NCBI GenBank assembly: GCA_024398595.1
Contig: JAKSIX010000021.1
Location: 1 to 40,181, forward strand
Source: Bacteroidaceae bacterium
GTDB taxonomy: Bacteria; Bacteroidota; Bacteroidia; Bacteroidales; Bacteroidaceae
Length of the DNA: 40,181 bases
Reading direction: 5' to 3'
Below the pieces are notes generated by a model. The model was not told the DNA's origin. It made no database searches and worked only from the letters and a program-made list of their open reading frames with translations. Shown piece by piece: positions 1 through 9,078 of this stretch. The translations under genes were made by a program, and so were the position numbers. Position 1 is the first letter of the stretch; each line of letters begins with the position of its first letter.

Positions 1-16
1 GGAAATAACTTTTCAT
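1..16 (-). CDS. Possible 5' end of an outer-membrane efflux factor gene (partial)
   Basis: On the minus strand an ATG at position 16 opens a frame reading Met-Lys-Ser-Tyr-Phe before the window ends. It is preceded by a purine-rich AAAGAGA. It lies 33 nt beyond the stop of the RND pump, where a TolC-type outer-membrane factor usually follows the adaptor and the pump. Only five codons are visible, so the identity is an inference from gene order alone. Confidence 0.3.
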
Positions 17-49
17 TCTCTTTGGCGAGCGCTTGCGGTCATGAGAATT

Positions 50-3000
50 TCATACCTCTTTGTTCCTATCCTTGCGGGCAGATGATATATATGAGTATAT
101 TGACGGCACTATGTACATTGTGAAGAATGTTGATATCAGCATACCCCCAACTACGGCAGTACCCATCGCAATACGTCCGGCAGCACCCTCGCCTGACGCG
201 AACATAAGCGGTATCAGACCCAGCATGGTCGATGTGCTGGTCATCAGAATCGGGCGCAGACGCTGTATGGCAGACTCGCGTATGGCCGTCATCTTGCCAA
301 TGCCTGCTTCCTGTTTCTGATTGGCGAACTCCACAATCAATATACCGTTCTTGGCCACAAGTCCTATCAGCATAATGATTCCAATTTCACTGTATATGTT
401 CATTGTCTGACCTCGCAATGCCATAAATATCAATGCTCCGCACACGGCTAACGGTATTGTCAGCATTATGATGAACGGATCCTTGAAGCTCTCGAACTGA
501 GCCGCCAGAATCAGGTATATCAGAATCAGGGCCAGTCCGAAGGCAAAGAACAGGGAATTGGAACTCTCCCGAAAATCGCGCGATTCGCCGGTAAGCGCCG
601 TACGGAAAGTGTCATCAAGCGTTTCCTTGGCAATCTTGTCCATCTCATTGATGCCGTCGCCGATTGTATATCCCGGTGTCAGTCCGGCAGATACCGTAGC
701 CGACACGAATCTGTTGTAGCGATACAGTTTCGGCGGGGCAATGCCCTCCTCCAGTTCGACAAGGTTCTCCATCTGTATCATATCACCGCCTGTACTGCGC
801 AGGTATATTGATTTCAGGTTCTGGATGGTGTTACGCTGCTGACGGTTAATCTCGCCTATTATGTCATACTGCTTGCCATTCATATATAGGTAGCCCATAC
901 GCTGTCCGCTAAGTCCGTACTGGAGTGTCTGGGCTATGTCACGGGTATTTACGCCGAGCATATTCGCCTTCTCACGGTTCACCGATATACGGGCTTCCGG
1001 CTTGGAGAATTTCAGATCGACATCGGCCATCTGGAATATCGGATTGTCCTGAACCCTGGCCATAAACGCAGGCAATACCTCCTGAAGTTTCTCAATGTTG
1101 GTAGCCTGAAGCACATACTGCACCGGCATACGGCCTCCACGGCCACCTGTGAACGAAGACTGCTGTTGCACAAACGAACGCGCATCGGTTTCACGCTGAA
1201 CGGCAGCTGTCAATTTTGCGGCCACATCCATCTGCGTATAGTCACGTTCCGAGATGTCCTTTAGCGTAATCTGGATATTGCCTCCGCCATTGGACACACG
1301 TGCTGTAATATATTCTGCATCCGGAGCCAGAGAATCCACAATGTCATTGATAGCCTCTGTGTAATCGCGCATATACTCGTAGGTCACACCTTCCGGCCCC
1401 TGAGTACGTATTGTAACCTGCGAACGGTCTTCCAGAGGAGCCATCTCGGCCGGGCGTGTAATCCAGAGCACTACGCACCCTATGATTGCCGCCACCATCA
1501 GCACAACTGACGCACGGCGATTCCTCAGGCAGAAGTCCAGACTGCGGCTGTAATATTTGTTCAAGCCCTCAAAGAACGGCTCTGTAAAACGGTAGAACGC
1601 ATTCTTTTTCTCACGCTTCACCAGAATTTTCGTGGAAAGCATCGGGGTGAAGGTCAATGCCACGAACGTCGAGATGACAACCGTACCCGCAATCACGAAA
1701 CTGAACTCACGGAACAGACGGCCGGTGGTTCCCTCCATAAACACAATCGGGATAAATACCGCCAGAAGCGTGATGGAAGTGGAAAGGACCGCGAAGAAAA
1801 TCTCCTTTGAGCCCTCAATACCGGCCTTGCGCGGACTCATTCCGCGCTCTATGCGCAGGTATATGTTCTCCGTCATGACTATGGCGTCATCCACCACAAG
1901 TCCTACCGACAGCACGATAGCCAGCATTGTAAGCACATTGATACTGAATCCGAGCAGATACATCACGAAGAATGTACCTATCAGCGATATCGGGATAATC
2001 AGACACGGAATCAATGTGACACGCCAGTCCCTCAGGAACAGGAAAATGATGATTATGACCAGCAGCAGAGCCTCGAAGACGGTGTCCTTTACCTCCTTGA
2101 TGCTGGCACGTATGAACTTGGTATTGTCAAAACCGTACGAATACTGTACATCCTCAGGCAGGTCTTTACGCATCAGCTTCATCCTCTCATACACGCTGTT
2201 GGCAATATCAATATGGTTGGCTCCCGGCTGCGGGGTGACGACTACGCCCACCATAGGCACACCGTTCATCTTCATATAACTCTTGATGTCACGCGGACTG
2301 AGCTCGGCCTGACCTATGTCGCTGAAACGTATTATGCGGTCGCCGTCGTGACGTATCACCAGATTGTTGAACTCATCGGTGGTATGCATCAGACCGAGTG
2401 TACGGATTTCCAGTTCGGTGGTGCTGCCTTCCACCGTACCCGACGGAAGCTCCACATTTTCCCTGTCAAGCGCATTCTTCACATCCATAGGAGTAATGCC
2501 ATAGCCAGACATCTTGACCGGATCAAGCCACAGACGCATACAATAGCGTTTCTCACCCCAGATGGTCACACTGCTCACGTCCTGAATGGTCTGCAGCTGT
2601 TCCTTTACTACGAGGTCGGCTATCTCGCTTATCTCAAGCAGAGAACGTTTATCACTCTGGATGGCAACCATCAGGATAGGCGTGGCATCCGCATCGGCTT
2701 TGGACACTGTAGGAGGATCGCAGTCACGCGGCAACTGACGCTGGGCACGCGATACCTTGTCACGCACGTCATTCGCGGCAGTCTCCAGATCGACTGAAAG
2801 TTCAAACTCTACTGTAATGCGGCTGTTTCCGTACTGGCTCACACTTGTCAGCGAGCGTATTCCCGGAATACCGTTAATCTGCTGTTCCAAAGGCTCGGTA
2901 ATCTGATTTTCAATCACCTCGGCATTGGCTCCCGGATATGAGCAGGACACAGTGATAATCGGATTATCCACCGACGGATATTCCCTTACACCCAGACCGA

Positions 3001-3088
3001 TAAACCCGACCGCACCGAATATCAGTATTATCAGAACGAATACGGTAGCGAGAACCGGACGGCGTATGCTTAACTCAGAGATATTCAT
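50..3088 (-). CDS. RND (HAE1/AcrB-type) efflux pump inner-membrane subunit
   Basis: This is a 1012-residue proton-driven drug/solute exporter of the inner membrane, the full usual length for AcrB/MexB relatives. The N-terminus (MNISELSIRRPVLATVF) is the typical first transmembrane helix. The paired aspartates of TM4 are visible at Asp400-Asp401 in GLVVDDAIVMTEN, and the matching TM10 lysine is at about Lys913 in GLVAKNGILIVEF, so the proton relay is intact. Two large periplasmic porter loops follow TM1 and TM7. The ATG at 3088 starts 8 nt after the stop of the adaptor gene, so the two are co-transcribed. The substrate cannot be read from sequence. The family assignment is very secure. Confidence 0.97.
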   Translation of the reverse strand: MNISELSIRRPVLATVFVLIILIFGAVGFIGLGVREYPSVDNPIITVSCSYPGANAEVIENQITEPLEQQINGIPGIRSLTSVSQYGNSRITVEFELSVDLETAANDVRDKVSRAQRQLPRDCDPPTVSKADADATPILMVAIQSDKRSLLEISEIADLVVKEQLQTIQDVSSVTIWGEKRYCMRLWLDPVKMSGYGITPMDVKNALDRENVELPSGTVEGSTTELEIRTLGLMHTTDEFNNLVIRHDGDRIIRFSDIGQAELSPRDIKSYMKMNGVPMVGVVVTPQPGANHIDIANSVYERMKLMRKDLPEDVQYSYGFDNTKFIRASIKEVKDTVFEALLLVIIIIFLFLRDWRVTLIPCLIIPISLIGTFFVMYLLGFSINVLTMLAIVLSVGLVVDDAIVMTENIYLRIERGMSPRKAGIEGSKEIFFAVLSTSITLLAVFIPIVFMEGTTGRLFREFSFVIAGTVVISTFVALTFTPMLSTKILVKREKKNAFYRFTEPFFEGLNKYYSRSLDFCLRNRRASVVLMVAAIIGCVVLWITRPAEMAPLEDRSQVTIRTQGPEGVTYEYMRDYTEAINDIVDSLAPDAEYITARVSNGGGNIQITLKDISERDYTQMDVAAKLTAAVQRETDARSFVQQQSSFTGGRGGRMPVQYVLQATNIEKLQEVLPAFMARVQDNPIFQMADVDLKFSKPEARISVNREKANMLGVNTRDIAQTLQYGLSGQRMGYLYMNGKQYDIIGEINRQQRNTIQNLKSIYLRSTGGDMIQMENLVELEEGIAPPKLYRYNRFVSATVSAGLTPGYTIGDGINEMDKIAKETLDDTFRTALTGESRDFRESSNSLFFAFGLALILIYLILAAQFESFKDPFIIMLTIPLAVCGALIFMALRGQTMNIYSEIGIIMLIGLVAKNGILIVEFANQKQEAGIGKMTAIRESAIQRLRPILMTSTSTMLGLIPLMFASGEGAAGRIAMGTAVVGGMLISTFFTMYIVPSIYSYISSARKDRNKEV

Positions 3089-3096
3089 CCCGGCAA

Positions 3097-4176
3097 TCAG
3101 TTAATCTCCTTCAACTCCACAGCCATACCAGTGCGCAGCTGCATTATACCACTCGTTATCACAGTATCACCAGGTTCAAGTCCTGAAACGACCTGAACTT
3201 CCGCATCGGTTCTCAAACCCTTCATTATATCAACAGGTATAGCCTTTCCACCCTTATATAGGAACACTTTATCTATTCCCATCTCCGTGATGATGGCCTC
3301 ACTCGGTATGGCCATTGTACTCTCGAATGTACGGGTGACGAGGCTCACACTCACATAGCGGCCCGGGACGAGCTCACGTTTGGAATTATCGTATATAGCG
3401 CGTACTGAGAATGTACGTGTGTCAGCATCTACGATAGAATTCGTGGCATAGACCACAGCATTATATTCTTTCGTTTCCCCCTCAACCTTGAAAGTCAGTG
3501 GCGCACCAGGCTTCAGCACACCGGCATACCGTTCAGGTACAGAGAATTCAATCTTCAGTTTGGATGTATTGGTAAGCGTAGCTACAGCGGTCTGCGGTGA
3601 GGCGTATGCACCGACACTTACCTGACGGAGACCTATTATACCGTCAAACGGAGCACGCAGCACCGTCTGTGCCAGTTTCGCGTGGATTTCCTCTATATCG
3701 GCCTTCAATGCCGAGAGACTTGCCTCGGCCTGCTGGTATGTCTCCTGACTCACAGCCTCCTTCTCAAGCAATGTCTGCTGACGGTACAGGCGATCCTCAT
3801 TAAGCTTCAGCTGAGCCTCCTGCTTCTTTAGCTGGGCCTGGAGCGGAGCATCATTGATACGTGCCAGAACATCACCCTGACGAACCTCCGTTCCCTCCTC
3901 GAAACATATCTCTGTAATCTTGCCCGATGTCTCAAAACTAAGATTCACCTCTTCGTTCGGGATGAGGCTTCCGCTTATATTGATGCCATCCTGCAAGGAT
4001 TTCTCACGTATTATGACAGCTCTCACTATCAGTGCCTTCCTGTTTACGGGAGATCCGGCAGAAGGAGTTCCGGGACCCATTTCCTTATTGGAATGCGGTA
4101 CAAAACGGACAATGCCCAAGACCACAAAACCGATCACTATCACAGCGATAATAATCCATCTGGTAAGTTTATTCAT
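3097..4176 (-). CDS. RND efflux periplasmic adaptor (HlyD/MFP family)
   Basis: This is the membrane fusion protein that links the RND pump to an outer-membrane channel. An N-terminal membrane anchor (about residues 5-25, MNKLTRWIIIAVIVIGFVVL) is followed by a lipoyl/barrel-sandwich half-motif, an alpha-helical hairpin rich in Gln/Glu/Lys (about 100-165), the returning lipoyl half (LRAPFDGIIGLRQVSVGAYA) and beta-barrel and membrane-proximal domains. I chose the ATG at 4176 (359 aa). The longer frame opens with GTG at 4197, which lies at or upstream of the start of transcription expected from the -7 box at 4207-4200. It is the first gene of the efflux operon and is divergent from the PHP gene. 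Confidence 0.94.
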   Translation of the reverse strand: MNKLTRWIIIAVIVIGFVVLGIVRFVPHSNKEMGPGTPSAGSPVNRKALIVRAVIIREKSLQDGINISGSLIPNEEVNLSFETSGKITEICFEEGTEVRQGDVLARINDAPLQAQLKKQEAQLKLNEDRLYRQQTLLEKEAVSQETYQQAEASLSALKADIEEIHAKLAQTVLRAPFDGIIGLRQVSVGAYASPQTAVATLTNTSKLKIEFSVPERYAGVLKPGAPLTFKVEGETKEYNAVVYATNSIVDADTRTFSVRAIYDNSKRELVPGRYVSVSLVTRTFESTMAIPSEAIITEMGIDKVFLYKGGKAIPVDIMKGLRTDAEVQVVSGLEPGDTVITSGIMQLRTGMAVELKEIN

Positions 4177-4199
4177 ATTCAAGCACATATAAATCACGC

Positions 4200-4207
4200 C
4201 AAATATA
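4200..4207 (-). promoter_or_regulatory. Promoter -7 box for the RND efflux operon
   Basis: The minus strand reads TATATTTG, a full match to the Bacteroidetes -7 consensus TAnnTTTG. Transcription would start near 4194, giving a leader of about 18 nt to the ATG at 4176. No clear -33 TTTG is seen. It lies back to back with the plus-strand box at 4221-4228. Confidence 0.6.
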
Positions 4208-4220
4208 ATAAAAATAAGAC

Positions 4221-4228
4221 TAACTTTG
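4221..4228 (+). promoter_or_regulatory. Promoter -7 box for the PHP gene
   Basis: The plus strand reads TAACTTTG, matching TAnnTTTG. It lies 20 nt before the ATG at 4248 and 29 nt before the in-frame ATG at 4257. The expected transcript start near 4234 leaves a short leader. A -33 element is not obvious. Confidence 0.6.
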
Positions 4229-4247
4229 CAGCAACTGCATACTAATC

Positions 4248-5480
4248 ATGCACTCTATGAAAAAGTTTTTCCTGAACATACTGAAGTTACTGACCAGCAT
4301 CGTAGTATTCGCAATTACTGCTATTATTCTGTTCAGCATAAGCCCAATATATAATTTTGAAGAGCCAAGGCCTTTCAGTGGCCCGGACATCTTCAACCCG
4401 TACGCCCGGCTTGATACGGCAATCGGATGGAAGCGTGCAAATTTCCACACCCACACACAGGTGAAAGGTCTGTTCAACGAATGCAGGTTCTGGCCCGACC
4501 AGGTGGATGAGGCATACCGCAAATTCGGTTATGACATAGTCACCTTCTCCAATCACAACAAGCTGACCGTCCACCCATACGACCCGTCACTGCAGGTCAA
4601 TGTATATGAGCACGGCTACAACCTTTTCAAGTATCACAAGCTGGTCTTCGGATGCACCAAAGTCAATCATTTTGACCATTTCCTGCCACTTGTCGCATCG
4701 CAGAAACAATGGCAGCTGTTCTATCTCGGCAGGGATGCCGATTTCATACAGATGAACCATCCATACCGTACCAACAATACTACAGAACGCAGTTTCCGAT
4801 GGCTTACCGGCTATAGGATAATGGAACTCGACTCAGGGTGCGGCACTGGGCAGGAGTATTGGGACTGGGCATTGGATGCCGGACATTATTCATTCGGACT
4901 GGCCAATGATGACCTGCACTATCCGGACTGCAGCGACAGGATAGCTGTCCGCTGCAACATGCTGAACTGTGAGGGAGCAACATATCAGGACATAAAGGAG
5001 ACATTACTCTCCGGCGCGTACTACAGCATGCGCGTACCCGATTACGGCAACGGAGACTGGGATGTCAAATATCGGAAAAACAGTGAACTTCCCTATATAT
5101 GCGACATCGGTCTCAATGGCGACACAATATTCATGGCACTTTCCGCAAAAGCTTATGAGATAAGAGCTACCGGACAGGGGCACAGCCTCCTGAAATCACT
5201 GAACGACACGTGCGCATTCAGTTATGTGATGTGTCCGGAGGATACCTATTTACGCCTTACCGCATATTTCGATGACGGTGCCGTCATCTACTCCAACCCG
5301 TTCGCACGCTACGACAAATCACTTGCAGAGAGCCCGTACGTAGAGTCTGCGCATACTGTAAATATCGGGCTGACCGTACTCTTCAATCTTCTTGTGCTGT
5401 CACTTGCCGCAGGGGGGACAAAACTTCTTTGCCTGATATGGAGAAAGCGTAAGCCGGAATACCGGCGCCTTCTCAGTTGA
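4248..5480 (+). CDS. Membrane-anchored PHP-type metal-dependent phosphoesterase
   Basis: This 410-residue protein has a hydrophobic helix near each end (about 10-31 and 370-392), so the catalytic part probably faces the periplasm. The PHP-like metal ligands can be followed in order: His67-x-His69 (NFHTHT), His103 (FSNHNK), His171 (MNHPYR) and Asp222-x-His224 (NDDLHYPD). The family hydrolyses phosphoester bonds with a bi- or trinuclear metal centre; the substrate is unknown. Translation may begin at 4248 or at Met4 (4257); the latter gives a more usual leader behind the promoter box. Its 3' end overlaps the convergent EptA-like gene by 8 bp. This is one of only two plus-strand genes. Confidence 0.85.
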   Translation: MHSMKKFFLNILKLLTSIVVFAITAIILFSISPIYNFEEPRPFSGPDIFNPYARLDTAIGWKRANFHTHTQVKGLFNECRFWPDQVDEAYRKFGYDIVTFSNHNKLTVHPYDPSLQVNVYEHGYNLFKYHKLVFGCTKVNHFDHFLPLVASQKQWQLFYLGRDADFIQMNHPYRTNNTTERSFRWLTGYRIMELDSGCGTGQEYWDWALDAGHYSFGLANDDLHYPDCSDRIAVRCNMLNCEGATYQDIKETLLSGAYYSMRVPDYGNGDWDVKYRKNSELPYICDIGLNGDTIFMALSAKAYEIRATGQGHSLLKSLNDTCAFSYVMCPEDTYLRLTAYFDDGAVIYSNPFARYDKSLAESPYVESAHTVNIGLTVLFNLLVLSLAAGGTKLLCLIWRKRKPEYRRLLS

Positions 5481-7020
5481 AGATATTCATACTGTCATCA
5501 TATATGGGACTTTCCACTCCAAGGAAGTCCAGCACGCTGTGGAACACATTGTGCTGACTGAGCAGATCCGCATCGCGATACATCCCGTCCCCGTCAGAGC
5601 GCCATACAATAAACGGAATCTCGTACTGGCACGCCGGAGCAATTGCAATCGGCACACCATGCATATACAGGTTCTTCTCACCCAAAGACTCCCCGTGATC
5701 CGACACGAACATCATACAGCTCCGCCAACCTTCCAGCGACTTCAGGTCACTGATGATTGAGTCAAGCAGGTAATCAGTATATACGATAGTATTGTCATAC
5801 GCGTTTATCAACTGAGCCTTAGGACATTTCGACATTTCCACAGTGTTACATACCGGAGTGAACACCTCAAACTCCGAAGGATATCTGGTGTTGTACGACG
5901 GACCGTGACTTGTACTGGTATGCAGTATCACTAAAACCTTGCTGGTATCACTTTCCTCTATCTTTTCCTTGAGTCCCTCAATAAGAATTCCATCGTAACC
6001 GGCATCGGCACCGGCATACTCGGATTTGAGGTCACCGGCTTCTATATATTTCCCAATATGAAGCGGAGGCTGTCCCCAGTTACTTGTGCGCCATATAACA
6101 TCCACGCCGTTACGATACAGATAGTTCGGCAATATCTCGTACAGGTCATCGCTCTCCTTATACTCAAGCATAGCCTTCAATCCTGCGGTCGTATATGTAG
6201 CACTTGAGTTGGCCTTATACACCTTCAGTCCCTCCACCTTGGACAGGCGCGGGTTTGTCAGCCTGTCATAGCCATACAGCGAGAAATGATCCCTGCGTGC
6301 AGACTCGCCGATGACAAGGACCAGCACGGCTTTTTCATCGTTGGCAATCACGGCATCGGGCAGAATAATCTCCTCGCGGTTGCTTTCCCGCAATGCACTG
6401 CGATAGCGGAAGGTGTTTACCACATACGACCAAGGCAGCACCAGACTTCCCCCGACCGTTGAGTTCCTGTCAATCCACGGCCAGTTCGGCATATTGGCAA
6501 AAACTATCACCAGTGCAAACAGCAGTGAATAGCCTATATTCGCGAAGAACTGCTTCAGGGTACCGGATTTCAGCTTTACCATGAATATGAAAATACACGG
6601 TAGCACACCCATCAGCAGTATGTATAGCAAGGCCGATGGGGAATAATAGCTTGTCGCCTCCGAATAGTTGGTATTGAACACATTGCCCATCATACTGTCA
6701 TCTATCATGACATCGTATGTGGTAATGAAATAAAAGCCTATTGAGTTGCCGATGAAGAAAAAGGCCAGCAACATCCTACCCAAAATACGACCTATATACA
6801 ACAGCAGGTAGAATACCAGATAATTCAGGACCAGCATCAGAAGTCCAAGACTCCCGATTATGATGTAGCCGTTTATCCCACTCTCAACATTTTCGCATCC
6901 GTAACTGAAAAACGGGTAATGGAACAGCACCAGATTGACCAGACTGAGTACTGCCGCGAAGACGGAAAGCCGGACACCTTTCTGATGCCGGCTATCCCTA
7001 TAAGTTCTGTTCGTCCTCAT
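5473..7020 (-). CDS. EptA-like phosphoethanolamine transferase (sulfatase/alkaline phosphatase fold)
   Basis: This is a 515-residue inner-membrane enzyme of the type that adds phosphoethanolamine to lipid A or other glycans. About five N-terminal transmembrane helices (about 20-175) precede a periplasmic hydrolase domain. The domain opens with GESARRDHFSLYGYDRLTNP (metal ligand Glu239), followed by a Thr-rich SATYTTAGLK segment holding the likely nucleophile Thr278, His372 (HTSTSHGP), Asp441-His442 (SDHGESLGE) and His454 (YMHGVP). The pair of cysteines in VCNTVEMSKC is typical of the family. The start is the ATG at 7020, behind AAGGAGG; the longer frame begins with TTG. It is the last gene of the paaK unit. 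The acceptor is inferred from the family only. Confidence 0.9.
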   Translation of the reverse strand: MRTNRTYRDSRHQKGVRLSVFAAVLSLVNLVLFHYPFFSYGCENVESGINGYIIIGSLGLLMLVLNYLVFYLLLYIGRILGRMLLAFFFIGNSIGFYFITTYDVMIDDSMMGNVFNTNYSEATSYYSPSALLYILLMGVLPCIFIFMVKLKSGTLKQFFANIGYSLLFALVIVFANMPNWPWIDRNSTVGGSLVLPWSYVVNTFRYRSALRESNREEIILPDAVIANDEKAVLVLVIGESARRDHFSLYGYDRLTNPRLSKVEGLKVYKANSSATYTTAGLKAMLEYKESDDLYEILPNYLYRNGVDVIWRTSNWGQPPLHIGKYIEAGDLKSEYAGADAGYDGILIEGLKEKIEESDTSKVLVILHTSTSHGPSYNTRYPSEFEVFTPVCNTVEMSKCPKAQLINAYDNTIVYTDYLLDSIISDLKSLEGWRSCMMFVSDHGESLGEKNLYMHGVPIAIAPACQYEIPFIVWRSDGDGMYRDADLLSQHNVFHSVLDFLGVESPIYDDSMNIFN

Positions 7021-7021
7021 T

Positions 7022-8605
7022 CTATATTTCCTCCTTATCGACAAGTGTATCCGATGCGCGAACTGTCACGGTACGTTCATAGCACCCGAACATCTCCTCC
7101 ACAGCTTCCTTATTGCGGACAGGTGTTATGATACTGACTATTGGCACAATTACCAGACCTGCCACCATCGCCAATACACCGGCATTGATAGGTGATGAGA
7201 AGTATGGCGATATAAATGCAGTGTGGGTGAATGTGCCGTACATACAGGCGCACATTATGACTACGCCAACGATGAAGCTTACCCAGACCGATGCCGGGCT
7301 GGTACGCTTCCAGTACAATCCATACAGGAACGGAGCAAGGAAGGCTCCCGCCAGAGCACCCCAGCTTATACCCATAAGCTGCGCAATGAATGTCACTGAG
7401 CTCTTGGCCTGGATTATGGCCAGCACCGATGATACGGCGATGAAAAACAATACAAACATTCTGATGCAGGTCAGTACAGACTTGTCTTTCATTTCAGAAC
7501 CTCTTCTTCCGGCTACGGCAGGACGTATTATATCCAATGTCAGTGTAGAGCCTGATGTCAGTACCAATGATGACAGAGTTGACATAGATGCCGACAGCAC
7601 CAGAATTATCACGATGGCAATCATAACATCGGGAAGTGACTGAAGCATTGACGGTACTATGCTGTCATAGATCGGAGTGCCGTTGGCCGAATATTCTATC
7701 ACGGAACCGTACAAACGGCCGAAACCGCCAAGGAAATAGCATCCGCCAGCTACAACCAATGCGAACATTGTCGAAATGAACGTACCCTTGCGGATAGCGT
7801 TCTCATCGCGTATCGCATAGAACTTGCCGACCATCTGCGGAAGACCCCAGGTGCCGAGCGATGTCAGCAGAACAACTCCAAGCAAATATATCGGCTGAGG
7901 GCCGAGGAACGACACGAACGCTCCGTGCAGGGCCGGTGCTGACTCGGACTGGATTTCGGACAGGCTCTGCACAGCCATCTGGAAACCGCCGTTGCACTTC
8001 AGCACAGCCGCAATTACGGCACATATCCCTATCAGCATTATCATGCCCTGGATGAAGTCATTGATTGCCGTAGCCATATATCCGCCGACAAGCACATAAA
8101 CAGCTGTAAGTACCGCCATTCCGATTACGCACCAGGTATAGTCTATACCGAATGCCATTCCGAACAGACGTGACAGACCGTTGTACAATGAGGCGGTATA
8201 AGGTATCAGGAAGATGAAGACAATCACAGATGCCGCCACTTTGAGTGCAGATGAATTGAAACGCTCACCGAAGAAATCCGGCATTGTCGCACTGTGGAGA
8301 TGCTGGGTAAGCAGTCTGGTACGGCGTCCAAGTATTCTCCATGCCAGCAATGAGCCTATCAATGCGTTGCCTATACCTATCCAAGTAGATGCAAGACCAT
8401 ATTTCCACCCGAACTGACCGGCATATCCGACAAATATCACAGCCGAGAAATACGAGGTACCGAATGCAAAAGCGGTAAGCCACGAACCCACATTCCTGCC
8501 ACCGAGTACAAATCCATGTACGTCAGTTGCAGACTTGCGGCAGTAAATTCCAACGCCAATCATCACGGCGAAGAACAGTATCAGAAGCGCAATTTTCAGA
8601 AACAT
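7022..8605 (-). CDS. Sodium:solute symporter (SSS family)
   Basis: This 527-residue, highly hydrophobic protein has about 13 predicted helices and the SSS hallmarks: an N-terminal GGRNVGSWLTAFAFGTSYFS segment, unwound TM1 glycine-serine residues, and a conserved GYMATAINDFIQGMIMLIG region. It takes up an organic solute with sodium across the inner membrane. The ATG at 8605 is preceded by AGGA. It lies 44 nt after the ACT-domain gene with no terminator between them, and 1 nt before the EptA-like gene. Because the operon starts with an arylacetate-CoA ligase, an aryl carboxylate is a reasonable guess for the cargo. That is inference; proline, pantothenate and sugar acids are carried by relatives. 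Confidence 0.92.
   Translation of the reverse strand: MFLKIALLILFFAVMIGVGIYCRKSATDVHGFVLGGRNVGSWLTAFAFGTSYFSAVIFVGYAGQFGWKYGLASTWIGIGNALIGSLLAWRILGRRTRLLTQHLHSATMPDFFGERFNSSALKVAASVIVFIFLIPYTASLYNGLSRLFGMAFGIDYTWCVIGMAVLTAVYVLVGGYMATAINDFIQGMIMLIGICAVIAAVLKCNGGFQMAVQSLSEIQSESAPALHGAFVSFLGPQPIYLLGVVLLTSLGTWGLPQMVGKFYAIRDENAIRKGTFISTMFALVVAGGCYFLGGFGRLYGSVIEYSANGTPIYDSIVPSMLQSLPDVMIAIVIILVLSASMSTLSSLVLTSGSTLTLDIIRPAVAGRRGSEMKDKSVLTCIRMFVLFFIAVSSVLAIIQAKSSVTFIAQLMGISWGALAGAFLAPFLYGLYWKRTSPASVWVSFIVGVVIMCACMYGTFTHTAFISPYFSSPINAGVLAMVAGLVIVPIVSIITPVRNKEAVEEMFGCYERTVTVRASDTLVDKEEI
7030..7036 (-). promoter_or_regulatory. Strong ribosome binding site for the EptA-like gene
   Basis: The minus strand reads AAGGAGG with 9 nt to the ATG at 7020. 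It is formed by the last Lys-Glu codons of the upstream symporter gene. Such a strong Shine-Dalgarno is rare in Bacteroidetes. It fixes the start at 7020 and implies coupled translation. Confidence 0.75.
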
Positions 8606-8649
8606 TATTCCTATTGTTTAATATCCGACATTTTTGTTCAGAGGAGACA

Positions 8650-9066
8650 TTATTCCCATCCCTGTACCAATTCAAGTCCCTGAGACTCAATAACAGACTC
8701 GGCCTTCTCCATATTGTCAGTCTTCAGGATGAGCACCAATTTTCCGTCCTTGGAGAATGTATAGAGATAATTTATAGTCACATCATTGGCTGTCAGGGAC
8801 GACACGACCGATGCGAATGATGCGATGTCACCCGGAATTGTAACAGCCATCACCTCATTGAGATTTACCAGGAAACCGTTGTCATTGAGCAGCTGAAGTG
8901 CCCTTGTCTGATCAGACGTGATTAATCTCAAAAGTCCGTACTCCTTGGTATCGGCGACCGACGCGGCCTGCAACTCTATCTCCTGATTGCTCAGCACGCT
9001 CAGTATCTTGTCCAAACTGCCTTTCCTGTTCTCCAAAAAAATTGATATCTGTTTTATCGTCTTCAT
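8650..9066 (-). CDS. Tandem ACT-domain protein, PaaK partner
   Basis: This is a 138-residue protein built of two ACT repeats: about 1-68 (beginning MKTIKQISIFLENRKGSLDK) and about 70-138 (AVTIPGDIASFASVVSSL onward). ACT domains bind amino acids and act as allosteric sensors. Small two-ACT proteins of this kind (COG4747-like) are commonly encoded directly after phenylacetate-CoA ligases, as here, with a 12-nt gap. It may sense an aromatic amino acid and adjust the ligase or the pathway; the sequence shows no enzymatic motif. Confidence 0.9.
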   Translation of the reverse strand: MKTIKQISIFLENRKGSLDKILSVLSNQEIELQAASVADTKEYGLLRLITSDQTRALQLLNDNGFLVNLNEVMAVTIPGDIASFASVVSSLTANDVTINYLYTFSKDGKLVLILKTDNMEKAESVIESQGLELVQGWE

Positions 9067-9078
9067 AACTGTCCTGTA

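Noticed and set aside
1632-2797. Long antisense frames inside the RND pump gene, and similar ones inside the parE, paaK and fasciclin genes
   Set aside because: They mirror strongly conserved genes on the other strand and show no domain, signal or promoter of their own.
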